Positions 1 through 5,311 of a stretch of 5,311 bases of DNA are shown here, piece after piece (positions within the stretch are counted from its first letter, which is position 1; each line of letters begins with the position of its first letter). Source of the stretch: DASXMR01 sp036495525 (GTDB lineage: Bacteria > Actinomycetota > Actinomycetes > Streptosporangiales > Streptosporangiaceae); NCBI GenBank assembly GCA_036495525.1, contig DASXMR010000035.1:1-5311 (forward strand), in the 5' to 3' direction. Position numbers and translations under genes: made by a program. The notes beneath the pieces were generated by a model, which saw nothing but the letters and a program-made list of their open reading frames with translations, made no database searches and was not told where the DNA came from.

Positions 1-275
1 CCGGCCCGATCCGCGCCGGCCTGGCTGACCAGCCGCGCTGGCCTGCCCGGCTCCGGCAGCGGCCCGGCTGTCGTGATCAGCTCAAGCGGAGCTCCGCCGC
101 CACGGGACAGCCAGCCTGCGATGAACGGCCGGCGGTGCCGCGCCGCGTGCAGCGCAGCCGGAAGTACCGAGGCATAATCGCTGGCCGCCGTGCCACCAGT
201 GCCACCCGCGTTGACCATCAGGACCCGGTACCACAGCGCGCCGGCGTTGCCGCCGATGCCCGCTGACTCTCCCAT
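1..275 (-). CDS. Unrecognised protein, N-terminal part only (gene runs off left edge)
   Basis: The first 91 codons plus two bases of an open reading frame that continues beyond the left edge. The start is well bounded: an in-frame TAA stop (complement of 285-287) lies three codons before the ATG at 275-273. That ATG is therefore the first possible start, although Met20 (after RVL) is an alternative. No good Shine-Dalgarno sequence precedes it. The peptide begins MGESAGIGGNAGALWYRVLM and continues with a Gly/Ala-rich stretch, then a region around residues 38-65 (ALHAARHRRPFIAGWLS, followed by PLELIT) that looks like alternating helix and strand in a folded domain. No transmembrane segment or signal peptide is seen. 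Codon use is like that of its neighbours. I do not recognise the family. By position it could be a further component of the envelope or secretion-like set upstream, possibly a large ATPase, but nothing visible proves this. Confidence 0.7.
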   Translation of the reverse strand, partial: MGESAGIGGNAGALWYRVLMVNAGGTGGTAASDYASVLPAALHAARHRRPFIAGWLSRGGGAPLELITTAGPLPEPGRPARLVSQAGADRA

Positions 276-288
276 GGTGCGTGCTTAC

Positions 289-305
289 CAGGCCACAACG
301 GCCTG
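289..305 (-). repeat. Short perfect inverted repeat upstream of the leftmost gene
   Basis: CAGGCC and GGCCTG form a 6-bp stem around a 5-base loop (ACAAC on the + strand). The stem ends 13 bases before the ATG at 275, so in the transcript it would sit where a ribosome binding site is expected. It could be a small operator or a translation-affecting hairpin. A stem this short can also arise by chance in GC-rich DNA. Confidence 0.3.
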
Positions 306-342
306 TGCTACCAGATTGCGGGGAATTGTGTAGCGACGGCGC

Positions 343-373
343 CAGACACCAGCATCCCCGGGCTGGACGCCTG
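343..373 (-). terminator. Possible weak terminator hairpin after the phzF-like gene
   Basis: About 10 bases after the stop codon lies an imperfect inverted repeat: a 5-bp inner stem (CCAGC/GCTGG) around an 8-base loop, closed outside by CAG/CTG with an internal bulge. There is no T-run after it. Actinomycete terminators often lack one, so the position is suggestive but the structure is weak. Confidence 0.22.
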
Positions 374-383
374 AGGCCGGTGC

Positions 384-1214
384 TTACAGCTCGACACTGC
401 CTGAGATGCAGGTAACGGCATTGCCGCCGACCCAGACAGTGCCATCAGCGCTGGCAGTTATCTGAACGTGCCCGTTCCGGCCCAGAACGGTCCCTTGGCG
501 AACCAGGTAGGGCGCGGCCGCCCGGCCGGTGGCAATCAGCCATTGCGCCAGCGAGGCGTTCAGGCTTCCGGTAACCGGATCCTCGTCCGTGCCGCCAACC
601 TTGGGCGTGAAGGCGCGCACCTCGAACGCGGCCGGCCCGCCAGTCGGGTACGGCCCCGCGACGCCGATGTCTAGGTCGGTCGGACCTGGCCTAACGGCCA
701 GCACAGCATCGGCGCTGTCGAGCAGGACCGCGATCCAGCCAGGTCCGTTATCGGCCCACTGCAGGTCGACGATCTCGTCACGGCCGATCCGGAGTATCTC
801 GGCGACGCGGCGTACCAGCGGCTCGTCGACCGGGCCTGAGCGCAGCAGCGGCGGAGCGGCGAACCTGAGGCCCGATGCGTCCTGTCCGATCGTGATCAGT
901 CCGGCGCCGCACTGCTGGATGACCACACCCGTCGTGCGCGGCTCACCGCCCGCCTCAAGCCAGGCGTGGCAGGTGCCGAGCGTCGGATGCCCAGCGAACG
1001 GCAGTTCCTGGGCCGGCGTGAAAATCCGCACCCGGTAATCGGCCTTGTCATCGTCGGGCTCGAGGACGAACGTGGTCTCGGAGAGGTTCGTCCAGTTGGC
1101 GAACCGGCTCATCTGCTCGTCGGTGACGCCGTCGGCGCCGAGCACGACAGCAAGGGGGTTGCCGCCGTACGGCGACCCAGCGAAGACATCGACCTGACGA
1201 AATTGCCTCAGCAT
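384..1214 (-). CDS. PhzF-family isomerase/epimerase
   Basis: A complete 276-residue protein, a typical length for the PhzF family, whose fold resembles diaminopimelate epimerase (two similar alpha/beta lobes). Visible family marks are the N-terminal QVDVFAGSPYGGNPLAVV (residues 7-24); NLSETTF (43-49), whose Glu46 corresponds to catalytic Glu45 of Pseudomonas PhzF; the GHPTLGT motif (75-81) with His76; and EDPVTGS (211-217) in the second lobe, with Asp212 and Ser217. The key residues are present, so the enzyme is probably active. PhzF itself isomerises trans-2,3-dihydro-3-hydroxyanthranilate in phenazine synthesis. No other phenazine gene is visible, so the substrate is unknown and phenazine production should not be inferred. 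It is probably cytosolic. The ATG at 1214-1212 lies 3 bases after the stop of the 710-residue gene, which suggests translational coupling; only a weak GAGAG lies 10 bases upstream. Confidence 0.93.
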   Translation of the reverse strand: MLRQFRQVDVFAGSPYGGNPLAVVLGADGVTDEQMSRFANWTNLSETTFVLEPDDDKADYRVRIFTPAQELPFAGHPTLGTCHAWLEAGGEPRTTGVVIQQCGAGLITIGQDASGLRFAAPPLLRSGPVDEPLVRRVAEILRIGRDEIVDLQWADNGPGWIAVLLDSADAVLAVRPGPTDLDIGVAGPYPTGGPAAFEVRAFTPKVGGTDEDPVTGSLNASLAQWLIATGRAAAPYLVRQGTVLGRNGHVQITASADGTVWVGGNAVTCISGSVEL

Positions 1215-1217
1215 GGC

Positions 1218-3350
1218 CTACATACTCTCAGACCGGGTCCCGGCAATATCAGGCCGGAACGCCCGCAGCGGGGCCCCATGAGGCCTGTCAGGCCGCAGGC
1301 TGGCCGGGTCTGGCCCGACCGCGAGGGTGGCGGTCGGCAGCGTCATGATCGCCGGGTTCGCGTCCGCCAGCACCACTCGGCGACCGCCTGCCGTCGGGTA
1401 GCTCAGCAGCAGGGCGCTCTGCGGGAGCTGCTGGAGTTCGTGCTGCTCGACCAGCGACTCGCGGGATCGCTGCGCCGTCATCGCGAGTGAGCCGCTGGCG
1501 CCGACGGCGCGTGAGGTACTCCGGCCCCAGGAGGTTCCCGCGCTGATTCCCGCAGTGATGGAGCCGGAGTCCGATACCGCTGTCGAAGTGCTCACGTCCG
1601 TGCTGGCCGAGCCGGTGAAGTCAGCGAACGGCGCAAGCATCCCCTGCCCGCTCCGGCCGCGACCATGGCTGCGACCGCCGGTGCTGGTGACGGAATCGGA
1701 CTCGGTAACCGACTCCGAGCTGCTCACGGAACTGGAGTAGGACACCCCGGCCGTGTCCGTGACAGAGGCCCCGACCGTGTCGGTGAGCTGGCTGATCACG
1801 AAGCGGTGCTCGGTGCCGATCTGCTCGGCCGCAACCCGCGCATCCTCGGCGTTGCCCAGGCGCATGAATCCGACGGCGGCATCGCCGCGCCCGAGGCGTT
1901 CGCGAACGTGTGCCGGGATCGTGCGGTAGGCCAGCACCAGCCCGGCTCCGGCGATCTCGCTCGCGTCGCACAGGCGGTCGAGTACGTCACCGCTAAGGCG
2001 CTCCGCGCCGAGCAAACACAGAGTCTGCCGCCAGCGCGGGCCGGGCGGCGCCTGCCGAAGCAGGGCCGTGAGGGCGACCGCCAGGTACGCGGCGATCACG
2101 CCGTTGCCGGTCGCTGCGGCCCGCCGGTCAAGCCAGGCGACCTTGAGGCGGCTCGGCGGCCGGCTGGACAGATTCGTCGCGAGCGGCGCCAGCACGCTCA
2201 GGCGTGACTCCATCACCCAGGCTCGCTCCACGACCAGGCGCTCTGCGCCGCGGCCTGCCAGGCTGCCGAGGGTGGCCACCTGGGCTGGTGTCAGCGCGGC
2301 TGAGCGGAGGTGATCGGCCGGGCCGCCGATCTGGCCGAGTACGCGTAACGCGGCAATCAGCGGCGCGATGGGCGGCGCGGCTGTTTGCGACGTTGGCGCG
2401 GGTGACACGGGTGCGCCGGCGAGCACATGCAGGATGCGGCCAAGCAGGGCCGCGTCCCCGGCCGGGTCGGCGCCTGCGGCTAGGCCAGAGCCCGGCTGGG
2501 CCCGACCGGTCGCACCGTCCGCCGCACTGACCGTCCTCGCAAGCGCGTCGGCCAGCAGGTCGGTGCCCAGCTGAGTGCCGAGCTCAAGCTGCGGTAGGTC
2601 GGCAGGCAATACCCAGACCAGCGGGTCGATCCCGGACCGGCGCGCAACAGCAAGCAAGTCAGCCGCTACGCCGCCCTCAGTCAGGTCGACGACCGTCACC
2701 TCGCCGCCAGCCGCCAGCCGCGGCGCCGCCAGCATCGTGAGCAACGCCGACCAGCCAGCTAGCGTGCCGCCAGCGATGTCCACGCGGTGCGTAGCTGCCG
2801 GCACCGTCACCGGGTACCAGTGCGGCTGGCGCCGGATGGCTGCGGCGCGCTCGCGCCAGTACCGGTACTGCTCGGCGTACTGCCGCTGGCGGTCGGCGTA
2901 CTCGCTGCGCTGGACGTCCCTGAAGGCGGCTACTCGCAGCTCCTCAGCGCGGACCTGCGCAGCGAGTTCGCGCCTGCCGCGCCAGACCAGCCGGCCGCTG
3001 GCTACCGCCGCCAGGGCCGCCAGGACTGTCAGCAGGGGCCCGAGATCGCCGGTCAGGTTACCGGCGTACCAGGCGGAGCCAGCCGCCACCAAAATCGCGA
3101 CTGCGGTCGCCACCGTCCGCCTGGCTGATCGCGTCAGCCGCCGGTGCTCACGGCGTTGTGCGGCCAGCCAGGCCGGGCTGACATCGTCAAGCCCTGGCTC
3201 AGGCGGCGCTGGCGGAAGGCCGGCATCTGGCCCGGCCGGGACGTGCTGCCAGCCGAGGTAGATCACGTCCTCGCGGATGTGGCCGCGTGCCCTGCCAGCT
3301 TGCAGGTGTCGCGCTCCGTCGCCCGCAGCCGGGTCTGGCCACGTGCTCAC
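1218..3350 (-). CDS. Membrane protein resembling a TraD/VirD4-type ATPase, with altered P-loop and Ser/Thr-rich insert
   Basis: A 710-residue protein. In order it shows a Pro-rich cytosolic N-terminus (1-60); a basic stretch (66-79); two membrane helices (about 79-97 and 103-123); a charged coiled-coil-like segment rich in Arg, Glu and Tyr (126-175); an alpha/beta core; a Ser/Thr-rich insert (about 523-625); and a C-terminal segment (631-678) containing HELQQLPQSALLLS. In the core, GGTLAGWS (194-201) sits where a Walker A motif would be, with Trp200 in place of lysine. It is followed by a hydrophobic strand ending VTVVDLTEGG (218-227). TLCLLGAERL (443-452) resembles a Walker B strand without the usual Asp. 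The stretch from FMRLGNAEDARVAAEQIG (495-512) to the end resembles the C-terminal part of TraG/TraD coupling proteins, judged from memory. Inferred role: a non-catalytic part of an envelope or secretion-like complex with the product of the preceding gene. The GTG start overlaps the preceding stop by 4 bases. Confidence 0.88.
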   Translation of the reverse strand: MSTWPDPAAGDGARHLQAGRARGHIREDVIYLGWQHVPAGPDAGLPPAPPEPGLDDVSPAWLAAQRREHRRLTRSARRTVATAVAILVAAGSAWYAGNLTGDLGPLLTVLAALAAVASGRLVWRGRRELAAQVRAEELRVAAFRDVQRSEYADRQRQYAEQYRYWRERAAAIRRQPHWYPVTVPAATHRVDIAGGTLAGWSALLTMLAAPRLAAGGEVTVVDLTEGGVAADLLAVARRSGIDPLVWVLPADLPQLELGTQLGTDLLADALARTVSAADGATGRAQPGSGLAAGADPAGDAALLGRILHVLAGAPVSPAPTSQTAAPPIAPLIAALRVLGQIGGPADHLRSAALTPAQVATLGSLAGRGAERLVVERAWVMESRLSVLAPLATNLSSRPPSRLKVAWLDRRAAATGNGVIAAYLAVALTALLRQAPPGPRWRQTLCLLGAERLSGDVLDRLCDASEIAGAGLVLAYRTIPAHVRERLGRGDAAVGFMRLGNAEDARVAAEQIGTEHRFVISQLTDTVGASVTDTAGVSYSSSVSSSESVTESDSVTSTGGRSHGRGRSGQGMLAPFADFTGSASTDVSTSTAVSDSGSITAGISAGTSWGRSTSRAVGASGSLAMTAQRSRESLVEQHELQQLPQSALLLSYPTAGGRRVVLADANPAIMTLPTATLAVGPDPASLRPDRPHGAPLRAFRPDIAGTRSESM
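1476..1766 (-). other. Ser/Thr-rich low-complexity insert within the 710-residue protein
   Basis: This region encodes residues about 529-625. In residues 521-560, 19 of 40 are Ser or Thr; in 571-610, 15 of 40. Many sit at alternating positions (patterns such as SVSSSESVTESDS and STDVSTSTAVSDS). A short Gly/Arg/Ser segment (558-568) and a more ordered LAPFADFTG (572-580) divide the two halves. The reading frame is unbroken and the surrounding sequence resumes a folded pattern, so it is a genuine insert and not a frameshift. It is probably an extended linker or an exposed beta-rich or disordered loop. Similar serine-alternating inserts occur before the last strand of some conjugation-type ATPases, from memory and unchecked. 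Confidence 0.75.
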
Positions 3351-4774
3351 CTGACCTCCGTTACCCCGATGGGGACCGTCAGGAAACTGCCCTGCCCCGC
3401 GATCGCGCCGTCGGCGATCATCGTCGCCGATCCGCGACGTTGCCTTTGCAGAGAATCCGCGAATACCCGCTGTGCGATGGCGGGCTCGGCGATCGCGCCG
3501 TTGCCGACGGCCAGATCCGCCAGCCGCTCAGCCAGACTGCCGGTTATCGGCCCGCTAGCTACTACGACCCCTGCGCCGGCAGCTAGCTCGGCCGCGATCT
3601 CCGGGCCGGTCGCGCTCAGCACCACCGAGGTGCCAGTCGCGTGCCCGAGTGCCAGCAGGTCGGACAGGCGGCTGGCGTCCGCCGTCTCGCAGCCGACGAC
3701 CCAGGCGAGGCAGTCAGCGCGCAGGCCGAGTGCGTGCAGGCTGGTGAGCGTCCCGGCCAGTTCGCTCAGCGCCTGCTGTGTTGCATCAGACCGTGCGGCC
3801 TCAGACCGTGCGGCCTCAGACCGTGCGACTACAGCGTGGCGCGTCGGCATCAGAACGACGCTGCGCCCGCGGATCGCGCGGCCGAACGCGCCATTGAGCG
3901 AGCCGGTACCGCTGGTCCTGCCTCCGCGCACAGCTCCGGCTTCTAAGACGCTCGGCCCATCGTCAGCAACCGAGCCGATGGAGGCCACAGGTACGCCTAC
4001 GCGCTCAGCCAGCCTGGCCACCTGTGCGCAAACCTCCCGGCGTGCTCGAGCAGCAGACAAGTCGAGCACCAGCACTGCCTTACGGCGGCGCACAGCTGCG
4101 CACGCTATGGCGAGACCGATCTGGTCAAGCTCGGCTGGGTCGCCACCAGCGAGAAGTACTCCGCGCTCCGCCTGCGCCCAGCTGACAGCGCTGAGCCGTC
4201 CCGAGCCGGACACGCCGATCGCGAAGCCGTTGGCTGTCACGGTGTGACCGGCGGCAAGCGCCGCCGCCGCGACACGCCGCCGGAGCGCGGCAACGAGGCC
4301 GGGCCGCTGCGTGCGGTGCGGCCACAGCACTATGGCCGCCTCGGCCGTACCAGCTAGCAAAAGCAGCGGCAGCTCTTCAGGCAGCCATCGGCCCGATCCC
4401 GCGAACGCTGCGGCCGGATGCAGCAGCCGCCCCGGGTGCAACGCGACGGCAAGTTCGGCGGCCATTAGCCGGCCTGCCCCGGCAGTTAGGGCGTGTGCCG
4501 CTGCGGGAAGGCCGGCGACGGCTAGCCAGCACGCGCTGCCGGCCGCGGGCAGCAATAACCACGCCCGCTGCCAGCGCGAGATGCGGCCGACCAGCACCAG
4601 CAAGCCTGTGGCCAGCAGCGTGGCTGGGGCCAGCGCGCACTGAGCCACCACCGCTACGGCGGCCAGCCCAGCAGCTAACTCACCGCGGCGGAAGCTGCCG
4701 GTCAGCCCATCGGAGTGATCGAGACGGGAGCGATGCGGCCTCCGCTCCGCGACCCCGGCCGTCGTCATGCGCAT
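3347..4774 (-). CDS. Membrane protein resembling a TraD/VirD4-type coupling ATPase, without Walker A
   Basis: A 475-residue protein. A basic N-terminus (1-31) is followed by hydrophobic helices at about 33-63 and 70-95 and a weaker one at 134-150, then a soluble region. VSWAQAERGVLLAG (197-210) leads into GGDPAELD (210-217) where a P-loop would be expected. A helix and IACAAVRRRKAVLVLDLS (223-240) then match the strand that follows the P-loop in conjugation ATPases. CLAWVVGCE (355-363), followed by a helix and GTSVVLSATGPEIAAELAAG (381-400), resembles a Walker B strand and the next strand of a RecA-like fold. Neither the Gly-Lys-Ser/Thr nor a clear Asp-Glu is present, so ATP hydrolysis is doubtful. 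It overlaps the following gene by 4 bases and starts 6 bases after the preceding stop. ATG codons at 4774 and 4768 are both possible starts; neither has a strong ribosome site. The family call is by layout, not by search. Confidence 0.87.
   Translation of the reverse strand: MRMTTAGVAERRPHRSRLDHSDGLTGSFRRGELAAGLAAVAVVAQCALAPATLLATGLLVLVGRISRWQRAWLLLPAAGSACWLAVAGLPAAAHALTAGAGRLMAAELAVALHPGRLLHPAAAFAGSGRWLPEELPLLLLAGTAEAAIVLWPHRTQRPGLVAALRRRVAAAALAAGHTVTANGFAIGVSGSGRLSAVSWAQAERGVLLAGGDPAELDQIGLAIACAAVRRRKAVLVLDLSAARARREVCAQVARLAERVGVPVASIGSVADDGPSVLEAGAVRGGRTSGTGSLNGAFGRAIRGRSVVLMPTRHAVVARSEAARSEAARSDATQQALSELAGTLTSLHALGLRADCLAWVVGCETADASRLSDLLALGHATGTSVVLSATGPEIAAELAAGAGVVVASGPITGSLAERLADLAVGNGAIAEPAIAQRVFADSLQRQRRGSATMIADGAIAGQGSFLTVPIGVTEVR
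3354..3359 (-). promoter_or_regulatory. Shine-Dalgarno sequence for the 710-residue gene
   Basis: GGAGGT on the minus strand lies within the last codons of the 475-residue gene, with only 3 bases between it and the GTG start at 3350. It is a near-perfect match to the 16S rRNA tail and supports initiation here. The spacing is shorter than the usual 5-9 bases, which may temper initiation or make it depend on ribosomes finishing the upstream gene. Confidence 0.6.
3786..3830 (-). repeat. Three tandem 15-bp repeats inside the 475-residue gene
   Basis: Three direct copies, 3786-3800, 3801-3815 and 3816-3830. The first two are identical (TCAGACCGTGCGGCC on the + strand) and the third differs at two bases. 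They encode a repeated pentapeptide, ARSEA/ARSEA/ARSDA, at residues 317-331 in a predicted helical or loop stretch. The unit is a multiple of three, so copy-number change would keep the frame. It looks like a recent local duplication. Confidence 0.9.
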
Positions 4775-4780
4775 AGCGGA

Positions 4781-5311
4781 TCAAGGTTCCCAGTCCTCCA
4801 CTGCGTGCGCCCAGGAACCTGACAAATTGCCGCTAGTTCCGTCCGGCAGCGGCGGCTGCGGCGTCTGCACTACGACCCTGAACATGTCGGGCCGCAGCAC
4901 CGCGATGGTCAGCGCCACCGGCCGTCCAGTGTCCAGCTCGTCGAAGCGGACTGTCACCATGGTGGCCGGCTGGCCGGCCGTGAGCCGCAGGCTGCGGGCC
5001 ACTGCCGGCGGCGGAGCCTGCAGTTCGATGTGCAGCGCACTAGGCGAGCCCACGACGGGCGGTCCGGCCGGATCGTTAGCGCCGTTGTCTGCTTCGCCGA
5101 CGACTCCGGTCAGCTGCAGCAAGTTCAGCACACCCGGCAGGCCGGCAGGCGCGCCGGCATCCGGGCGGCTCGCGATATCACCGGGAACGTAGGAGGTGCA
5201 CAACGCGGCAGGCTCGCCGCCCGCGGTCCACAGGAACCTGACCACACACACCTGCTGGTCGGGTTCGAGCCGTAGTGCCCAGACGATGTCCTCCGGTGGC
5301 AGCCGCCACGT
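4781..5311 (-). CDS. UTRA-like effector domain protein, probable GntR/HutC-type regulator (C-terminal part)
   Basis: The frame is open from the right edge to the TGA at 4783-4781, giving 176 visible residues. A GTG at 5251 could be read as a start. However, the 20 residues before it (including PPEDIVWALRLEPDQQ) look like folded protein and match a later segment, so the true start is probably beyond the window. Two similar halves are visible: residues 8-45 and 103-142 share the pattern LRL, then a strand ending RF, then G-x-P-x-AL and a Pro-containing turn. This layout, with strand-rich sequence and no membrane helix, resembles the UTRA ligand-binding domain of GntR/HutC-type repressors. The DNA-binding N-terminus that would prove it is not in view. 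If correct, it would probably sense a small molecule and regulate this operon, since its stop lies 6 bases before the next start. The C-terminal tail (150-176) is Pro/Gly-rich and probably flexible. Confidence 0.8.
   Translation of the reverse strand, partial: TWRLPPEDIVWALRLEPDQQVCVVRFLWTAGGEPAALCTSYVPGDIASRPDAGAPAGLPGVLNLLQLTGVVGEADNGANDPAGPPVVGSPSALHIELQAPPPAVARSLRLTAGQPATMVTVRFDELDTGRPVALTIAVLRPDMFRVVVQTPQPPLPDGTSGNLSGSWAHAVEDWEP

Larger units (their letters stand above)
276..383. other. Intergenic gap between the phzF-like gene and the next gene
   Basis: This 108-base stretch is the only real gap in the window; the other gene junctions are 6, -4 and 3 bases. It is locally richer in A/T around 305-332 than the flanking genes. 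It holds two weak inverted repeats, listed separately. I see no convincing -35/-10 pair, but the gap is the natural place for a terminator of the upstream operon or a promoter for the leftmost gene. Confidence 0.5.

Noticed and set aside
305..345. A sigma-70-type promoter in the A/T-richer part of the intergenic gap
   Set aside because: I found no pair of boxes with acceptable match and spacing, so none is annotated.
384..1214. Phenazine biosynthesis cluster
   Set aside because: Only a PhzF-family member is present. The family is widespread with many unknown substrates, and no other phenazine gene is seen.
2575..3261. A 228-codon open frame on the + strand
   Set aside because: It is antisense to the membrane and coiled-coil part of the 710-residue gene, with low-complexity Ser/Arg/Ala composition and no recognisable motif.
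3144..4247. A 367-codon open frame on the + strand
   Set aside because: It lies wholly antisense to the start of the 710-residue gene and most of the 475-residue gene. Its Ser/Arg/Ala/Pro-heavy composition is typical of a shadow frame in GC-rich DNA, and the minus-strand genes have coherent domain structure and tight spacing.
1218..4774. Integrated conjugative element
   Set aside because: The two large proteins resemble coupling ATPases, but no relaxase, integrase, replication gene, attachment-site repeat or adjacent tRNA is visible, and the P-loops are degenerate.
4781..5251. Reading the rightmost gene as a complete 156-residue protein starting at GTG 5251
   Set aside because: The frame stays open to the window edge, and the upstream residues form part of the internal repeat, so the gene is better treated as cut by the window.

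Overview
The window is GC-rich (roughly 70% by eye, not computed). It uses mostly G/C-ending codons and GTG as well as ATG starts, and its genes sit end to end on the minus strand. This fits a chromosomal segment from an actinomycete; I cannot name the genus. No tRNA, rRNA, CRISPR array, insertion sequence or phage gene is visible. All five genes read leftwards, from high to low coordinates.

Layout in order of transcription. (1) 5311-4781: the C-terminal 176 residues of a protein whose start lies outside the window. It resembles the UTRA effector domain of GntR/HutC-type regulators. (2) 4774-3347: a 475-residue protein with an N-terminal membrane region and a soluble region laid out like a TraD/VirD4-type coupling ATPase, but with no Walker A motif. 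(3) 3350-1218: a 710-residue protein of the same general layout, with two membrane helices, a coiled-coil-like stretch, a nucleotide-binding-like core and a long Ser/Thr-rich insert. Its P-loop position reads GGTLAGWS, so the catalytic lysine is a tryptophan. (4) 1214-384: a full-length PhzF-family isomerase with the expected catalytic residues. After a 108-base gap comes (5) 275-1: the first 91 codons of an unrecognised gene that runs off the left edge.

Genes 1 to 4 are separated by 6, -4 and 3 bases, so they very probably form one translationally coupled transcription unit. The most interesting content is the adjacent pair of membrane-anchored proteins that look like coupling or secretion ATPases but appear to have lost ATP-binding residues. 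They may form a structural or scaffolding envelope complex that depends on another, catalytically active subunit. The PhzF enzyme at the end of the operon is not obviously related to that job. The family assignments of the two large proteins rest on recognised sequence layout and were not confirmed by a search.
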